Shown: positions 42,670 through 52,153, numbered from the stretch's first letter. The stretch is DNA of 64,000 nucleotides from an uncultured bacterium (GCA_937951485.1 CALEDJ010000004.1:1-64000); one strand, 5' to 3'. Numbers and translations are program-made. Notes: generated by a model from the letters alone, not told the origin.

Positions 42670-43980
42670 TCACCGGCCAAGCAGATGTTTGGCAAGGCGC
42701 TTGGCGAAGGCGATGATGGTGAGCACGGTGGGCCGGCAGAGGGCTTCGGGGAAAACGCTCGCGTCGCACACATAGAGGCCCTCTTTCTGGGTCTGAAGAT
42801 TCTCGTCGAGCATGGTCCCGATCCGGACGGTGCCGCTTGGGTGGGTGCCGCGCTGGGGGGTGGTAAAGATGTGGTCGGGGTTTGCCCCGGCCTGGGTGAG
42901 GATGCGGGTGCAGAGTTCGATGGCGCGGGCGGTCCGGCGGACTTCGTTCTCGGAGAAGGGTTTGCTGATGGCGCCGTTGAGGAAGACGCCGCCGGAGATT
43001 TCATCCTTGAGTTTAATCATGATGCCGAGCATGTTGCGCCATTTGGGCCAGTAAAACGGGTACCGCAGTCCTTTCAGCGTCATGATCAGGGGAAACAGCA
43101 GCCAGGGGTCCATGAGGGTGCTGAGCATATACCCGTCTTCAAGGTTTTCCCAGTACCACGTCATTGGCGGCTCCTTGCCGATGCCTCGCGCGTTACGGAA
43201 GCCATAGACCATGATGGTCGTGTCCATGGTCATGCCGATGCCCGCATCGGTGAGACCGGACTTCTGGAGGATACGCGGCGTACCGATACCGCCCGCGGCG
43301 AGGATGACGGTGTTGGCGCGCGCGCGGAAGGGCCTGCCCTCCATGTTCCCCATCACGCCGACGCATCGGTCACCATCGAAAAGCACTTGCTCGACGCGTG
43401 CACGGGTGTGGAGGGTCGCCCCGTGCGATACGGCCTCATCGGCGAACTCGGCGGCGTTCCACTTCGCGCCGCAGCGGCATCCGAGCATGCACGCGGCCCC
43501 GCAGCGGAACTGCGGCGACCGCGCGGGATTCATGAACTTCATCGTCGGCTGCCAGTCATAACCCAGGTTCCGGGCGGCGGTCGCCAGTTGGGTCGAGGCT
43601 TCCCCGGCAAGGCTTTCGGGCAACGGCGCGATACGTAATTCCTCGATGGTCGCGTCCACTTCGGGCGTCAGATCAATACCGTACTTGTCTCGCATCCAGT
43701 CGGGCGGGCGCGCGGCGCAGCCGCAGTACATGCTCGTCGCGCCACCCAGCATCATAGGCCGCACGATGTTGAGTCCTTCCCGCGTGAACAGGAGGCTTGC
43801 GCGATCGCAATAGATCAACGGACCGAGATACGTGCCGTAACAGGCGCGGCCGCGATGGTCTGCGCCGTGTTCGAAAAGCAGCACCGATTTGCCGTTGCGG
43901 GCCAATTCCCGGGCCAGCGTCGAACCGCCCGGCCCCGTGCCGACGATAATATATTCCGCCGATAGGTCTGTCGCAAGCAT
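42670..43980 (-). CDS. GMC-family FAD oxidoreductase
   Basis: 436 residues. The N terminus has the FAD Rossmann motif YIIVGTGPGGSTLARELARNGKSVLLFEHG. The C terminus has THPSGTVRIG and VCDASVFPEALCRPTVLTIIAFAKRLA, the GMC C-terminal domain with the active-site His. The middle is Cys-rich (CGCAARP, CGAACMLGCRCGAKWN), which may hold a cofactor or metal. It probably oxidises an alcohol or sugar with FAD. GGGAGG lies 8 bases before the ATG. Confidence 0.85.
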   Translation of the reverse strand: MLATDLSAEYIIVGTGPGGSTLARELARNGKSVLLFEHGADHRGRACYGTYLGPLIYCDRASLLFTREGLNIVRPMMLGGATSMYCGCAARPPDWMRDKYGIDLTPEVDATIEELRIAPLPESLAGEASTQLATAARNLGYDWQPTMKFMNPARSPQFRCGAACMLGCRCGAKWNAAEFADEAVSHGATLHTRARVEQVLFDGDRCVGVMGNMEGRPFRARANTVILAAGGIGTPRILQKSGLTDAGIGMTMDTTIMVYGFRNARGIGKEPPMTWYWENLEDGYMLSTLMDPWLLFPLIMTLKGLRYPFYWPKWRNMLGIMIKLKDEISGGVFLNGAISKPFSENEVRRTARAIELCTRILTQAGANPDHIFTTPQRGTHPSGTVRIGTMLDENLQTQKEGLYVCDASVFPEALCRPTVLTIIAFAKRLAKHLLGR

Positions 43981-44334
43981 GCCAGTGGCCTCCCGGGTTG
44001 GGTGGATTATGCGGTTCCGAGGGTTATGGTACTTCCTTCCGGGGTGATATTGCATCATTAATCGAAAAGACAGCAGGGACAGAAGGGCAAAAAGGGACAA
44101 GGGGACGGCAAGGACAACAAAAAGAAGGGGGTTTTTAGTGTTGGCGTCTGATCTGTCTGATCTGTCTGATTTGTCCGATCTGTCCGACTGGTTCGACCCC
44201 TCCCCGGCGCAGGCGGAACGCCTGCGCCATGTCGCCCCTGCCGCTCGCCGGGTTTATCGGAACGGGTCATTGTGCTACCGTATCGGGAAACGCGGACGCG
44301 GGAGATGCCGCGTCCGACCAGGGAGGAGGAACAT
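43981..44334. repeat. 354-bp gap with 9-bp TCYGATCTG repeats and a GGACAAGG-type tract
   Basis: No gene. At 44147-44188 a 9-bp unit TCTGATCTG/TCCGATCTG is repeated about 4.5 times; translated it would read Ser-Asp-Leu. At 44080-44110 an aagggacaagggg/acggcaaggac string like the one at 23551-23582 occurs. The gap separates divergent GMC and enolase-superfamily genes, and the ribosome site of the latter (GGAGGAGG) is at its right end. Confidence 0.55.
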
Positions 44335-45567
44335 ATGCGCATCACGGCCATTGAACTCTACCATGTGTCAGTGCCATTGCCCGAGACCTTCTGGCCGACG
44401 TGGATTCCGGGCTACCCGCAGACGCACAACCGGTTTACGCTGGTGAAACTGGTCACCGATGACGGCATCGAGGGGTTTTCGGCGGGATCGGCGATGGGAC
44501 GCGAACGCCAGGGACTGGGTGAACTGATGGGCGGCTATCTGCTTGGCACCGATCCCACGGACATTGACCGTGTGCAGGACCTGCTCAAGCAGGCCGGATT
44601 CCTGGGTTGGCGCAACTACTGGATTGAACCAGCCTGCTGGGACATCATGGGCAAGGCGGCGGGCAAGCCGGTTTATGAACTCCTGGGCGGCGCGGCGCGC
44701 CCGATTGACGTGTACTGCTCGACGGGCGAGATGCATGAACCGCGGAAGCGGGTGGAGGAACTGCTCGCCATGCGCGATCGCGGTTTCAAGACCGCGAAAC
44801 TGCGGGTGAAGAACCGCGAACTCAAGGACGATATCCGGCATCTGGAGGTGGTGGCGCAGGGCATGGGGGACAAAATGGTCCTCGGCGTGGACGCGAACCA
44901 GGGCTGGCTGGTGTCCATTGTGGACCGGATTCCCGCGTGGGACCTCGACCGCGCCAAAGAGTTCGCGATCGCCTGCCACGCCAACGGGTATCAATGGCTG
45001 GAAGAACCACTCGACTCGCGCGATTACGACGGAAACGCCGCGCTCAAGCGCGTGTCGCCGGTGCGCATCAGCGGCGCGGAACTCAATTACGGCTGGGATG
45101 AAATCAAGATCATGTTCGAGAAAGACTGTTTTCACGTGTACCAGCCGGACGCCACCTTCGCGGGCGGCATCGCCCAGGTGCGCAAGGTGCTTGACGCCTG
45201 TAGGCGGCACCAGCGGGAATTCTCCCCGCACACCTGGACCAATGGCATCGGCTTCTATGTGAATTGGAACATGGTGCTGGCGGACAAGGAAAACACGTTG
45301 CCGCTGGAGTATCCGCTGGAGGAACCGTCGTGGGTGCCGGAAGCGCGCGAGGGCGTCATCGCGCCGATTCTGCCGGATAAGAATGGCGTGCTCGCGCCGT
45401 TCACCCGGCCCGGCTTGGGTTTCGAGATTGAGCCGCGTTTGTTGCGCAAATACGGCAAGCGCTTTTTCCGGCTGACCGAAACCGGCCTGAAAATCCGCGT
45501 CATCAAGGAGAAAGGATTGCGGCTCGCGCTGGGCATCAAGAAACGCAAGGAAAGCGGGAGGACGTAG
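44335..45567 (+). CDS. Enolase-superfamily enzyme (mandelate racemase/muconate cycloisomerase type)
   Basis: 410 residues. An N-terminal capping domain then the barrel: KLRVKNRELKDD (Lys-x-Lys-type base), GVDANQGW and LEEPLDSRD (metal Asp and Glu), SGAELNYGWDE (third metal Glu), and FSPHTWTNGIGF (His base). This fits a sugar-acid dehydratase or racemase. It starts at ATG after GGAGGAGG. The PLP-enzyme gene starts 4 bases after its stop. Confidence 0.85.
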   Translation: MRITAIELYHVSVPLPETFWPTWIPGYPQTHNRFTLVKLVTDDGIEGFSAGSAMGRERQGLGELMGGYLLGTDPTDIDRVQDLLKQAGFLGWRNYWIEPACWDIMGKAAGKPVYELLGGAARPIDVYCSTGEMHEPRKRVEELLAMRDRGFKTAKLRVKNRELKDDIRHLEVVAQGMGDKMVLGVDANQGWLVSIVDRIPAWDLDRAKEFAIACHANGYQWLEEPLDSRDYDGNAALKRVSPVRISGAELNYGWDEIKIMFEKDCFHVYQPDATFAGGIAQVRKVLDACRRHQREFSPHTWTNGIGFYVNWNMVLADKENTLPLEYPLEEPSWVPEAREGVIAPILPDKNGVLAPFTRPGLGFEIEPRLLRKYGKRFFRLTETGLKIRVIKEKGLRLALGIKKRKESGRT

Positions 45568-45570
45568 GGC

Positions 45571-46677
45571 GTGGACCGGCCGCTGCTTGCGCAGTATCCC
45601 GCGCTGAAGTCAGGGATCCCCCACGTCGCGCTGGCGGAGTTGCCGACGCCGGTGCAGCGCATGGAACGTCTGGAGCGCGCGCTGGGCGGAGACGCGCCTG
45701 CGCTGTTCATCAAGCGCGATGACCTGAGCAACCCCGTTTATGGCGGCAACAAGGTGCGTAAACTGGAGTTTCTGCTGGCGCGGGCGCTGCAAAGAAAGTA
45801 CCCGTCCGTGCTCACCTTCGGCGCGGCGGGGTCAAATCATGCGCTCGCCACGGCGATTTTTGCGCAACAACTGGGATTGCGATGCATCTCCGTGCTGGTG
45901 CCGCAGCCGAACGCAGGGTATGTGCGCCGCAACCTGTTAATGCACCACTGCGGGGGCGCCGAACTACATCATTATTCCGGTATGCTCGGCGCGGCGGCGG
46001 GGACCATCGCGACGCTGATCCGGCATTGGCGGCGCACGCGGCGTTTTCCCTACCTGATTCCGCCGGGCGGGTCATCGCCCGTGGGCGTCCTGGGCTTCGT
46101 CAATGCGGGTTTTGAACTGAATGAGCAGATTGCGGCGGGCCTGTTGCCGGAACCGGACGTTATCTATGTGGCGTCGGGCACCATGGGCACGGCGGTGGGG
46201 CTGGCGCTCGGCCTGTGCGCGGCGGGATTGCGAACGCGGGTGATGGCCGTGCGCGTCACCGATGCCATCTTCACGTCCATCCCCAAAGCGCGGCGACTCT
46301 TCGATAAGACCCGACGTCTCTTGCGTCGCGCGGCGCCGGATTTTCCCCCATGCCCCTTTCCATCGGCGACATTTCAGTTCCGCCACGAGTTCTTTGGTCG
46401 CGCCTATGCCCTCTATACCGAAGAAGGGATGCGCGCGGTGCGCCTTTTGGGCGACACGGAAGGCGTTTCCATCGAAGGCACTTACACCGGCAAGACACTG
46501 GCCGCGCTGATCGCCGATACGACAGCGGGGATTTTACGCGGTCAAACGGTCCTTTTCTGGAACACGTACAATGCGCGCGATTTCACCTCCGACATCGCGG
46601 GGATGGACTACCACGCCCTGCCCCCCGCTTTCCATCGCTATTTCGAGGAAGATGTCCAGCCCCTCGACCGCGAATGA
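45571..46677 (+). CDS. ACC deaminase/D-cysteine desulfhydrase-like PLP enzyme
   Basis: 368 residues of the tryptophan-synthase-beta fold: FIKRDDLSNPVYGGNKVRKLEF (Schiff-base Lys in GGNKVRK), TFGAAGSNHALATA (phosphate-contact Ser-Asn-His), YVASGTMGTAVGL (Gly-rich PLP phosphate loop). It matches the family of 1-aminocyclopropane-1-carboxylate deaminase and D-cysteine desulfhydrase; the true substrate may differ. It begins with GTG 4 bases after the preceding stop, so cotranslated. Ends 11 bases from a convergent gene. Confidence 0.87.
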   Translation: MDRPLLAQYPALKSGIPHVALAELPTPVQRMERLERALGGDAPALFIKRDDLSNPVYGGNKVRKLEFLLARALQRKYPSVLTFGAAGSNHALATAIFAQQLGLRCISVLVPQPNAGYVRRNLLMHHCGGAELHHYSGMLGAAAGTIATLIRHWRRTRRFPYLIPPGGSSPVGVLGFVNAGFELNEQIAAGLLPEPDVIYVASGTMGTAVGLALGLCAAGLRTRVMAVRVTDAIFTSIPKARRLFDKTRRLLRRAAPDFPPCPFPSATFQFRHEFFGRAYALYTEEGMRAVRLLGDTEGVSIEGTYTGKTLAALIADTTAGILRGQTVLFWNTYNARDFTSDIAGMDYHALPPAFHRYFEEDVQPLDRE

Positions 46678-46688
46678 TTCCAAAAAAT

Positions 46689-48122
46689 CTACTCCACCGC
46701 TGATGGTATTCGTCGGGGCCGGAAGACGAGATCACCTTCCCTTTCGCTGCGCCCCCGGATGCCGCCGTCATCTTTGCCATTGGGCCCGACGCTGTAGAGG
46801 ATATAGGAATCCTCTTCCCGACGGTACCGCATGGGGTGCAGATCAAAGGGGTCTTCGGGTACGGAGGTGATATATGCCGGGACCAGCGAGTCCAACAGGT
46901 CCGGTGGGGCGCCATGCGCCAGTTCGTAGCGGGCGACGGCGGTGGCGGTCGCCGCCTGTAACAGCCGGGCCTTTTCGGTGGCAATGCTCTCGGGCGCGCG
47001 CACGAGCGAAGGGATGATTGCCTTGGACAGGTGGGGGATCAGGGTGGGTTGCAGCGCCATTTCGCCGATGCGATCAAAGATGCGGGCGGCTTCAGGGTAT
47101 GGGAGGGTGCTTGCGCGGATTAGTTCATCAAAGAAGGCAAGGCACTGATTGGCTTCCCGGTTGAACCAGCCCGTTGCCCTCAGCGTTTGCATTAACGTGT
47201 ACGTACTCCCTGGAACAATGTCGTCAAGAACTGTCCGGCCGCTAATAAGGGCGGGGTCGCGGTACAACGCTGTCATGAAGACCCGCTCAGCAGCAAGCGC
47301 GTTTCGCAGTGACAATGGATAATGCGCTTCGTCAAAAGCATGCTGCAGTTGTTTCAGTTGTGCTTCGGTGTATTTCACCATCCCCATCGTGTCGCTCAGC
47401 GCATCCACCATGATCTTGCTGCATGCGATACGAACCAGTTGCGAAATGAGGATGGGTTCGTGCCGCAGGGGACGTGAAACGGTGATGCCGGCCATGATCG
47501 CCGCGCAGGCATCGTCCCGGCGCCCGTCATGCGCCGCAAGCAGCGCTTCTGCACGGAAAATCCAGGCAATATTTCGAATCCCCGCCAGATGTGGCAGTTC
47601 CAAAGCATATCCTTTTGAGTAATCAGTCGGAAATCTGCCAGGCGACAGGGCGGCCGCCTGATGGATCATCGCCAGGACACCCGGAATGGCGGAGACCAAC
47701 TCGCGCACCGTATTCCAATCTTCCGAAGACAACGGTTCATCCTTGCTGCATTTGTCCAGTATCCTGCCGACTTCGGCGAGGGCGGATTGCTTCGGTGCGA
47801 GCGCCGCAAGTGCCGTCTGATAACAATCCACGGCGGTTCGACTTTCAGGCGAGGGCCTCTCGTCCGTTGTCAGCGCCGCATGCGCGGATGACTCCTCAAT
47901 CTGCCAATCCTGCAATTCCTCCAGCGTTGTGGGAAATCCGCCGGCGCGCAGGGCCGCGAAGCGCGCCTCGAGATGGCGGTCGGAGATCACGCGAATTGCC
48001 GCCACAAGCACAATGGGCGCCGAGAACAGAATAATGACACCCAACGCGATCCTATACTGTCGTCGTGTCCACGGTTTGCGATGCGTAGGCTTGCGCGGAT
48101 TGCTCTGTTGCTGTGCACTCAT
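46689..48122 (-). CDS. Membrane protein with pseudopilin-like C terminus, function unknown
   Basis: 477 residues with one N-terminal membrane helix (YRIALGVIILFSAPIVLVAAIRV). The middle is helical, with no named motif. The last 90 residues have the pattern PAYITSVPEDPFDLHPMRYRREEDSYILYSVGPNGKDDGG, seen at the end of type II secretion pseudopilin-like proteins of Planctomycetes/Verrucomicrobia-type genomes. It may be an envelope assembly protein. The ATG at 48122 has GAGGG 10 bases upstream. It follows the M14 peptidase gene by 52 bases on the same strand. Confidence 0.65.
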   Translation of the reverse strand: MSAQQQSNPRKPTHRKPWTRRQYRIALGVIILFSAPIVLVAAIRVISDRHLEARFAALRAGGFPTTLEELQDWQIEESSAHAALTTDERPSPESRTAVDCYQTALAALAPKQSALAEVGRILDKCSKDEPLSSEDWNTVRELVSAIPGVLAMIHQAAALSPGRFPTDYSKGYALELPHLAGIRNIAWIFRAEALLAAHDGRRDDACAAIMAGITVSRPLRHEPILISQLVRIACSKIMVDALSDTMGMVKYTEAQLKQLQHAFDEAHYPLSLRNALAAERVFMTALYRDPALISGRTVLDDIVPGSTYTLMQTLRATGWFNREANQCLAFFDELIRASTLPYPEAARIFDRIGEMALQPTLIPHLSKAIIPSLVRAPESIATEKARLLQAATATAVARYELAHGAPPDLLDSLVPAYITSVPEDPFDLHPMRYRREEDSYILYSVGPNGKDDGGIRGRSEREGDLVFRPRRIPSAVE

Positions 48123-48174
48123 GGCATAATCGCCCTCTGCGTATAAAGAGAATGGCCGGTCCGGCGCGGAGCGA

Positions 48175-49089
48175 TCACGTGGTTGGAGATTTTTCGGCAG
48201 GGGAACCGAACGTGACCCGTTCCAGCAGCGCCGCCAGCGCGACGCGATGCATGGCCACGCGGGTGTCAAGGGGGAGCCGGGATGGGGTTTCAAAGAGAAA
48301 CGCCTGGGGGCAGCCTTCCAGCCGGAAATAGTTGCTCATGCTCAATTGCCGTGCCATCCTGGCGAGCCGCAGCGACCAGAGCGGACAGGTGATGACGCCG
48401 TCGCGCGCGCGGAATATTTTGGAGACCCGGCCATTGTGGATGGGATGGCCGGCGTCGCGCACGGCGGCGATGATGTGCCGGCATAGCGCGGCGTCCGGAT
48501 GCGCCAACCGATAGAAATAGAAGCCCCCGACATGGCTGTCCTCATGCAGGTCCACCATGAGGTCGTAGGCGTTCCGGCGGCGCAGGTCGCGCATAATCGC
48601 CGATTCCCGCGCATGGAACGAGGCGAAATCACGGTTCAGGTCGCGGTTGTCGGCGTTGCGCCGCCGCCGGTGAATCCAGCCCCAGGGGTTCACGAGCGGG
48701 ACGATATCGAAGGTGATGCCAGGATAGCGGTCCGGATTCTGGGAAAGCGCCTCGGCGAATTGCAGCAGGCATTCCACACCGGCTGGTTCATTGCCATGCA
48801 CCCCCGCACTCAGGAGCACGCGGCATTGCACCGGATTCTCGGGTGTGAATGAAAACATCTGGATGGGCCACGCGCCATCGTCCGTGTGCACGTCGCCGAT
48901 CATGTGTATCGTAATCTTGTCAGATTTCGCGGCCACGGCGTCCATGCGGTCTTGCAGCGCATCGAAGGACCGGGCCGCCTGTGGCTTTCCGGCGGTACTC
49001 CGCGAAACCGAGACGCGCCAGTATACGACGCCCCCCGCCGCGGCCAGCAACACCGCGCAGACGATACAAATCAAAATCGCCTTTTTCAT
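48175..49089 (-). CDS. M14-type zinc carboxypeptidase, membrane-anchored
   Basis: 304 residues. N-terminal membrane helix (AILICIVCAVLLAAAGGVVYW), then a carboxypeptidase core: LSAGVHGNEPAGVECLLQF gives the HxxE zinc site, VPLVNPWGW and NADNRDLNRDF follow, and VDLHEDSH the third zinc histidine. It likely trims peptides or peptidoglycan stems in the periplasm. AGGAG lies 8 bases before the ATG. Confidence 0.83.
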   Translation of the reverse strand: MKKAILICIVCAVLLAAAGGVVYWRVSVSRSTAGKPQAARSFDALQDRMDAVAAKSDKITIHMIGDVHTDDGAWPIQMFSFTPENPVQCRVLLSAGVHGNEPAGVECLLQFAEALSQNPDRYPGITFDIVPLVNPWGWIHRRRRNADNRDLNRDFASFHARESAIMRDLRRRNAYDLMVDLHEDSHVGGFYFYRLAHPDAALCRHIIAAVRDAGHPIHNGRVSKIFRARDGVITCPLWSLRLARMARQLSMSNYFRLEGCPQAFLFETPSRLPLDTRVAMHRVALAALLERVTFGSPAEKSPTT

Positions 49090-49608
49090 TCCGGTGACTC
49101 CTGGGAGACGTCTCTGTTTCCTGCACAATTACAAAATACAGTATCATTTCAGCCAATTGAAGCAATCACTGCGCATAACTCTGTCATTGCGAGCGAAGCG
49201 AAGCGCAGCGCGGCAATCTGGATACGCAGTCCGCCTCAAATTGCTTGTATGTTCCTGTTGCGGCGTATTTGCGTAATGAAAGTCGTCACAGCAGCAGTTT
49301 TCTTCGCTCGGCGGCGCTTTGCGCCGCATCACACGCAATGACGAAAAGAAAGTGTTGATTCCACAGGTTACGCCAGTCGGCCAAAAAATGTTACCAAAGG
49401 CATCCATTGGTTCTTGACAGGTTGCGGTGCAATTATAATGTAATCATCCCCAATGGAATAACATTGCCCGGCGCGAGTGTTCGTACTGCCAACGCGGGGA
49501 TGCAGGGGGAATCCAGTAATGCGAGAGCATGTGCGGGTAAAACACAAATGATGATCCGTCGCATCGCAGGAGCGGTGCAATGAGAGCGATGAATTCAAGG
49601 AGTATCGC
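49090..49608. other. 519-bp gap between divergent genes: MITE-like repeat, hairpin repeat and a weak promoter
   Basis: Contents: a 9-bp inverted pair GTCATTGCG/CGCAATGAC at 49183-49191 and 49334-49342 enclosing a gcgagcgaagcg-rich sequence, likely a miniature repeat of about 170 bp; a TTGACA at 49414-49419 with TAATGT or TATAAT at suboptimal spacing, facing the reductase gene; and at 49558-49584 a copy of the GCAYCGCAGGAGCGGTGCAA palindrome also found at 23757-23792. No gene. Confidence 0.5.
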
Positions 49609-50985
49609 ATGACCCTGTTGGGAACGACGGCGCGGCCGCTTCGCGTTGCGATTGTCGGTAGCGGGCCGAGCGGTTTTTATGCTGCGGACGCATTGTTGAA
49701 GGCGGAACCGGTATGTACGGTGGACATGTTCGAGCGCCAGCCCACGCCATATGGGCTGGTGCGCAGCGGCGTCGCACCGGATAACATGAAAATCAAGAAC
49801 GTCACAAAGACCTTCGAGAAAATCGCCGCGCATGAAAGGTTCCGCTTTTTCGGCAATGTGGAGGTCGGGGTGACGGCGCCGGTGCATGTGCTGCGCCGGC
49901 ACTATGACGCCATCATCTTCGCCTGCGGCACCGAAACCAATCTTCGGCTGGGCATCCCCGGCGAAGACCTGCCGGGATGCCATACGGCCACATCGTTTGT
50001 CGGCTGGTATAACGGCCATCCCGTTTATCGGAACTTTCATTTCGATTTGAGCCGGGAAATTGCCGTGGTTGTTGGCGTGGGCAACGTCGCGGTGGATGTG
50101 GCCCGCATCCTCTCTCGAACGGTGGACGAGTTGAAACATACGGATATCAGCCAGGATGCGCTTGACGCACTGGCGGAAAGCAGGGTGCGCGAAATCCATA
50201 TCATCGGACGCCGCGGCCCTGCGCAGGCCAAGTTCAAGGAGAACGAGATTCGGGAATTGGGCCGCCTTGCCGACTGTGATTGCATCATGGACCCGGCGGA
50301 TCTGGCGTTGAATCCGGAGAGTTGTCAAGAAGCCGCCGCGCCGAGTGTCGCCAGGATCCTGGGCATCCTCGAAACCTTCTCGCGTCACACGCCCGCCAAG
50401 CGACGCAAGGTGGTATTGCGCTTTCTGCTCAGCCCGGTGAAAATCACCGGCGATGCGCGGGTGGAATCCATCATTCTGGAAAAGAACATGCTGCGGGGCG
50501 AACCGTTCCGGCAGGAGGCGAAGGGCACCGGAGAGGTGGTTGAACAGCCCTGCGGCCTGGTTTTCGCCAGTATCGGCTACCGCGCCATGCCCATGCCCGG
50601 CGTGCCGTTCGATGCGCGGCGCGGCATCATTCCTAACGAGGACGGTCGGGTGCTGGAAGACGGACGGCCCGTCCCCGGGCTGTATGCCGCCGGATGGATC
50701 AAGCGCGGCCCCACCGGCCTGATTGGCACCAACAAGCCCGACAGCGCCGAGACGGTCCAGAAAATCCTCGAAGACCTGCCGAACCTGCCGCCCTGTGAGG
50801 CGCCCGGCCCCGACGCCATGCCGCAATGGCTTGCCGCGCGCGGTATCCGCGCCGTGAGTTTTGCAGACTGGCTCAAGATTGACGCCGTGGAAATCGAACG
50901 CGGCAAACCCCGCCGCAAACCCCGCGAAAAACTGTCCAAAGTCTCTCAGATGCTCGCTGTGATTGAGGAGTCGCCGGACCAATGA
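49609..50985 (+). CDS. fprA: Ferredoxin-NADP reductase, adrenodoxin-reductase type (FprA-like)
   Basis: 458 residues with an FAD-binding start LRVAIVGSGPSGFYAADALLK, FERQPTPYGLVRSGVAPDN, then an NADP-binding loop VVVGVGNVAVDVARIL and GWIKRGPTGLIGTNKPDSAETV at the end. It passes electrons between NADPH and ferredoxin, which could feed cluster enzymes such as IspG. AAGGAG lies 6 bases before the ATG. Gene stands alone. Confidence 0.92.
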   Translation: MTLLGTTARPLRVAIVGSGPSGFYAADALLKAEPVCTVDMFERQPTPYGLVRSGVAPDNMKIKNVTKTFEKIAAHERFRFFGNVEVGVTAPVHVLRRHYDAIIFACGTETNLRLGIPGEDLPGCHTATSFVGWYNGHPVYRNFHFDLSREIAVVVGVGNVAVDVARILSRTVDELKHTDISQDALDALAESRVREIHIIGRRGPAQAKFKENEIRELGRLADCDCIMDPADLALNPESCQEAAAPSVARILGILETFSRHTPAKRRKVVLRFLLSPVKITGDARVESIILEKNMLRGEPFRQEAKGTGEVVEQPCGLVFASIGYRAMPMPGVPFDARRGIIPNEDGRVLEDGRPVPGLYAAGWIKRGPTGLIGTNKPDSAETVQKILEDLPNLPPCEAPGPDAMPQWLAARGIRAVSFADWLKIDAVEIERGKPRRKPREKLSKVSQMLAVIEESPDQ

Positions 50986-51033
50986 ACCCGCCAATCGCAA
51001 CACGATTGGGGCGCTGTGAAAAACCTCTCTCGA

Positions 51034-51296
51034 TCAATCCAACGGCGGAACAGGCTGCAATGCTTCATGGGATTGCGCGCGTCCCCGATTCTCGAGGAAT
51101 TCCGCTGTATGCAAGGCAGTCCACTCCGTCACAAGTTCCAAAACGCGAGGTGGCAGTTTTCCATCAGGGAGACCTGCCCGTTGAATATCAATAGCGGCTC
51201 TTGTCTCACCATATATACAGCGTGGAAATGCGGCGGATTATGGTCATCGTGAAACATTTTGATTACAGTGCCAAAAAAGCGGCTGATTTCAGGCAT
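51034..51296 (-). pseudogene. DUF4160 protein, frameshifted
   Basis: The N-terminal half reads MPEISRFFGTVIKMFHDDHNPPHFHAVY, typical of DUF4160. At about 51165 the frame breaks. The matching second half (GKLPPRVLELVTEWTALHTA) is in another frame and runs to a TGA at 51034-51036. One missing base explains both. The start overlaps the end of the upstream DUF2442 gene by 8 bases, as in the standard pair. Either a true pseudogene or a sequencing error; both halves are otherwise intact. Confidence 0.75.
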
Positions 51297-51573
51297 GGGC
51301 TTTCTCGGCGGCGGATAATGGGCCAGTTTCCTCAGCGCGTTTACCAGTAACTTTACCGTACAAGGCATCGGGGCATAAGCCAATATCATCCCCCCAGGGC
51401 AACTCACCGTCAACCTCTATTCGAGGGGACAAAAAAGCGGTTTTATCCAACCAAAACCTGAAAATGCCCTTGCCAGCCAGGTGAGCCACATCAACCATGC
51501 CTTGCACGCCGTCATCGGAGCGGAGCGAAAACGTGTAATCAGGATGCGCGACCACTTCAATGATCTTGCGCAT
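51289..51573 (-). CDS. DUF2442 protein, partner of DUF4160
   Basis: 94 residues beginning MRKIIEVVAHPDYTFSLRSDDGVQGMVDVA, with FRFWLDKTAFLSPRIEVDGELPWGDDI: the DUF2442 pattern. DUF2442 and DUF4160 genes often lie together and may form a toxin-antitoxin-like pair, though this is not proven. GGAG lies 9 bases before the ATG. The partner gene overlaps its end and is frameshifted. Confidence 0.8.
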   Translation of the reverse strand: MRKIIEVVAHPDYTFSLRSDDGVQGMVDVAHLAGKGIFRFWLDKTAFLSPRIEVDGELPWGDDIGLCPDALYGKVTGKRAEETGPLSAAEKAHA

Positions 51574-51675
51574 AATGCGCTGCTCCGAATTGGGCTTATT
51601 CATTCCGTAACAAAACAGGATGACATTCTTTGATCGCGCCGTTCACATATTGCGAAGGGCTTACTGCATAACCGT

Positions 51676-52104
51676 TCAATGGGCGAGACGCAGATTGCTC
51701 TCTTTGAGGCGCCTGCTGAGCGTGCCGATGATGTTGAAGAGCATGCGGATGGCGACGCGCTTCGTCATCAGGTGTTCAAAGGTGGTTTCATTCAGGACGA
51801 AGAGGCGGCAGTCTTCCAGGGCGATCACGGTGGCGCTGCGCGGTTCCTTGTTGACAAGCGCCATTTCGCCGAAACTGTCGCCGGGGAGGATCGTGGCGAT
51901 GCACTGCTGTCCCTCGAAGACACCGACCTTCCCCCCAAGGACAACGTACATCTGATTGCCCTCGGTGCCCTTGTAGAAAATCACTTCGCCTTTGGCGCAG
52001 TTCATGGTCAAGCCCTTGGAAAAGATTTTGACCATATCCTCCGGTGTCAAGCCCTTGAACAGGTCCACTTTCTCAAGGTATTTCTGAATTTTCGCCATGT
52101 CCAT
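51676..52104 (-). CDS. Crp/Fnr-type cyclic nucleotide-binding domain protein
   Basis: 142 residues: helix KYLEKVDLFKGLTPEDMVKIF, then beta roll MNCAKGEVIFYKGTEGNQMYVVLGGKVGV, phosphate cassette GDSFGEMALVNKEPRSATVIAL, and a closing helix. The DNA-binding helix-turn-helix of Crp is missing, so it is a sensor or regulatory subunit rather than a transcription factor. GAGGGT lies 6 bases before the ATG. It follows the PTS-like gene by 49 bases. Confidence 0.86.
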   Translation of the reverse strand: MDMAKIQKYLEKVDLFKGLTPEDMVKIFSKGLTMNCAKGEVIFYKGTEGNQMYVVLGGKVGVFEGQQCIATILPGDSFGEMALVNKEPRSATVIALEDCRLFVLNETTFEHLMTKRVAIRMLFNIIGTLSRRLKESNLRLAH

Positions 52105-52153
52105 GATGTGACCCTCAACGCGCCGGCGCCGCAACTCCCGGAAACTTTCGCGG

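Noticed and set aside
44147-44188. Ser-Asp-Leu repeat peptide
   Set aside because: No start, ribosome site or continuing gene; treated as a DNA repeat.
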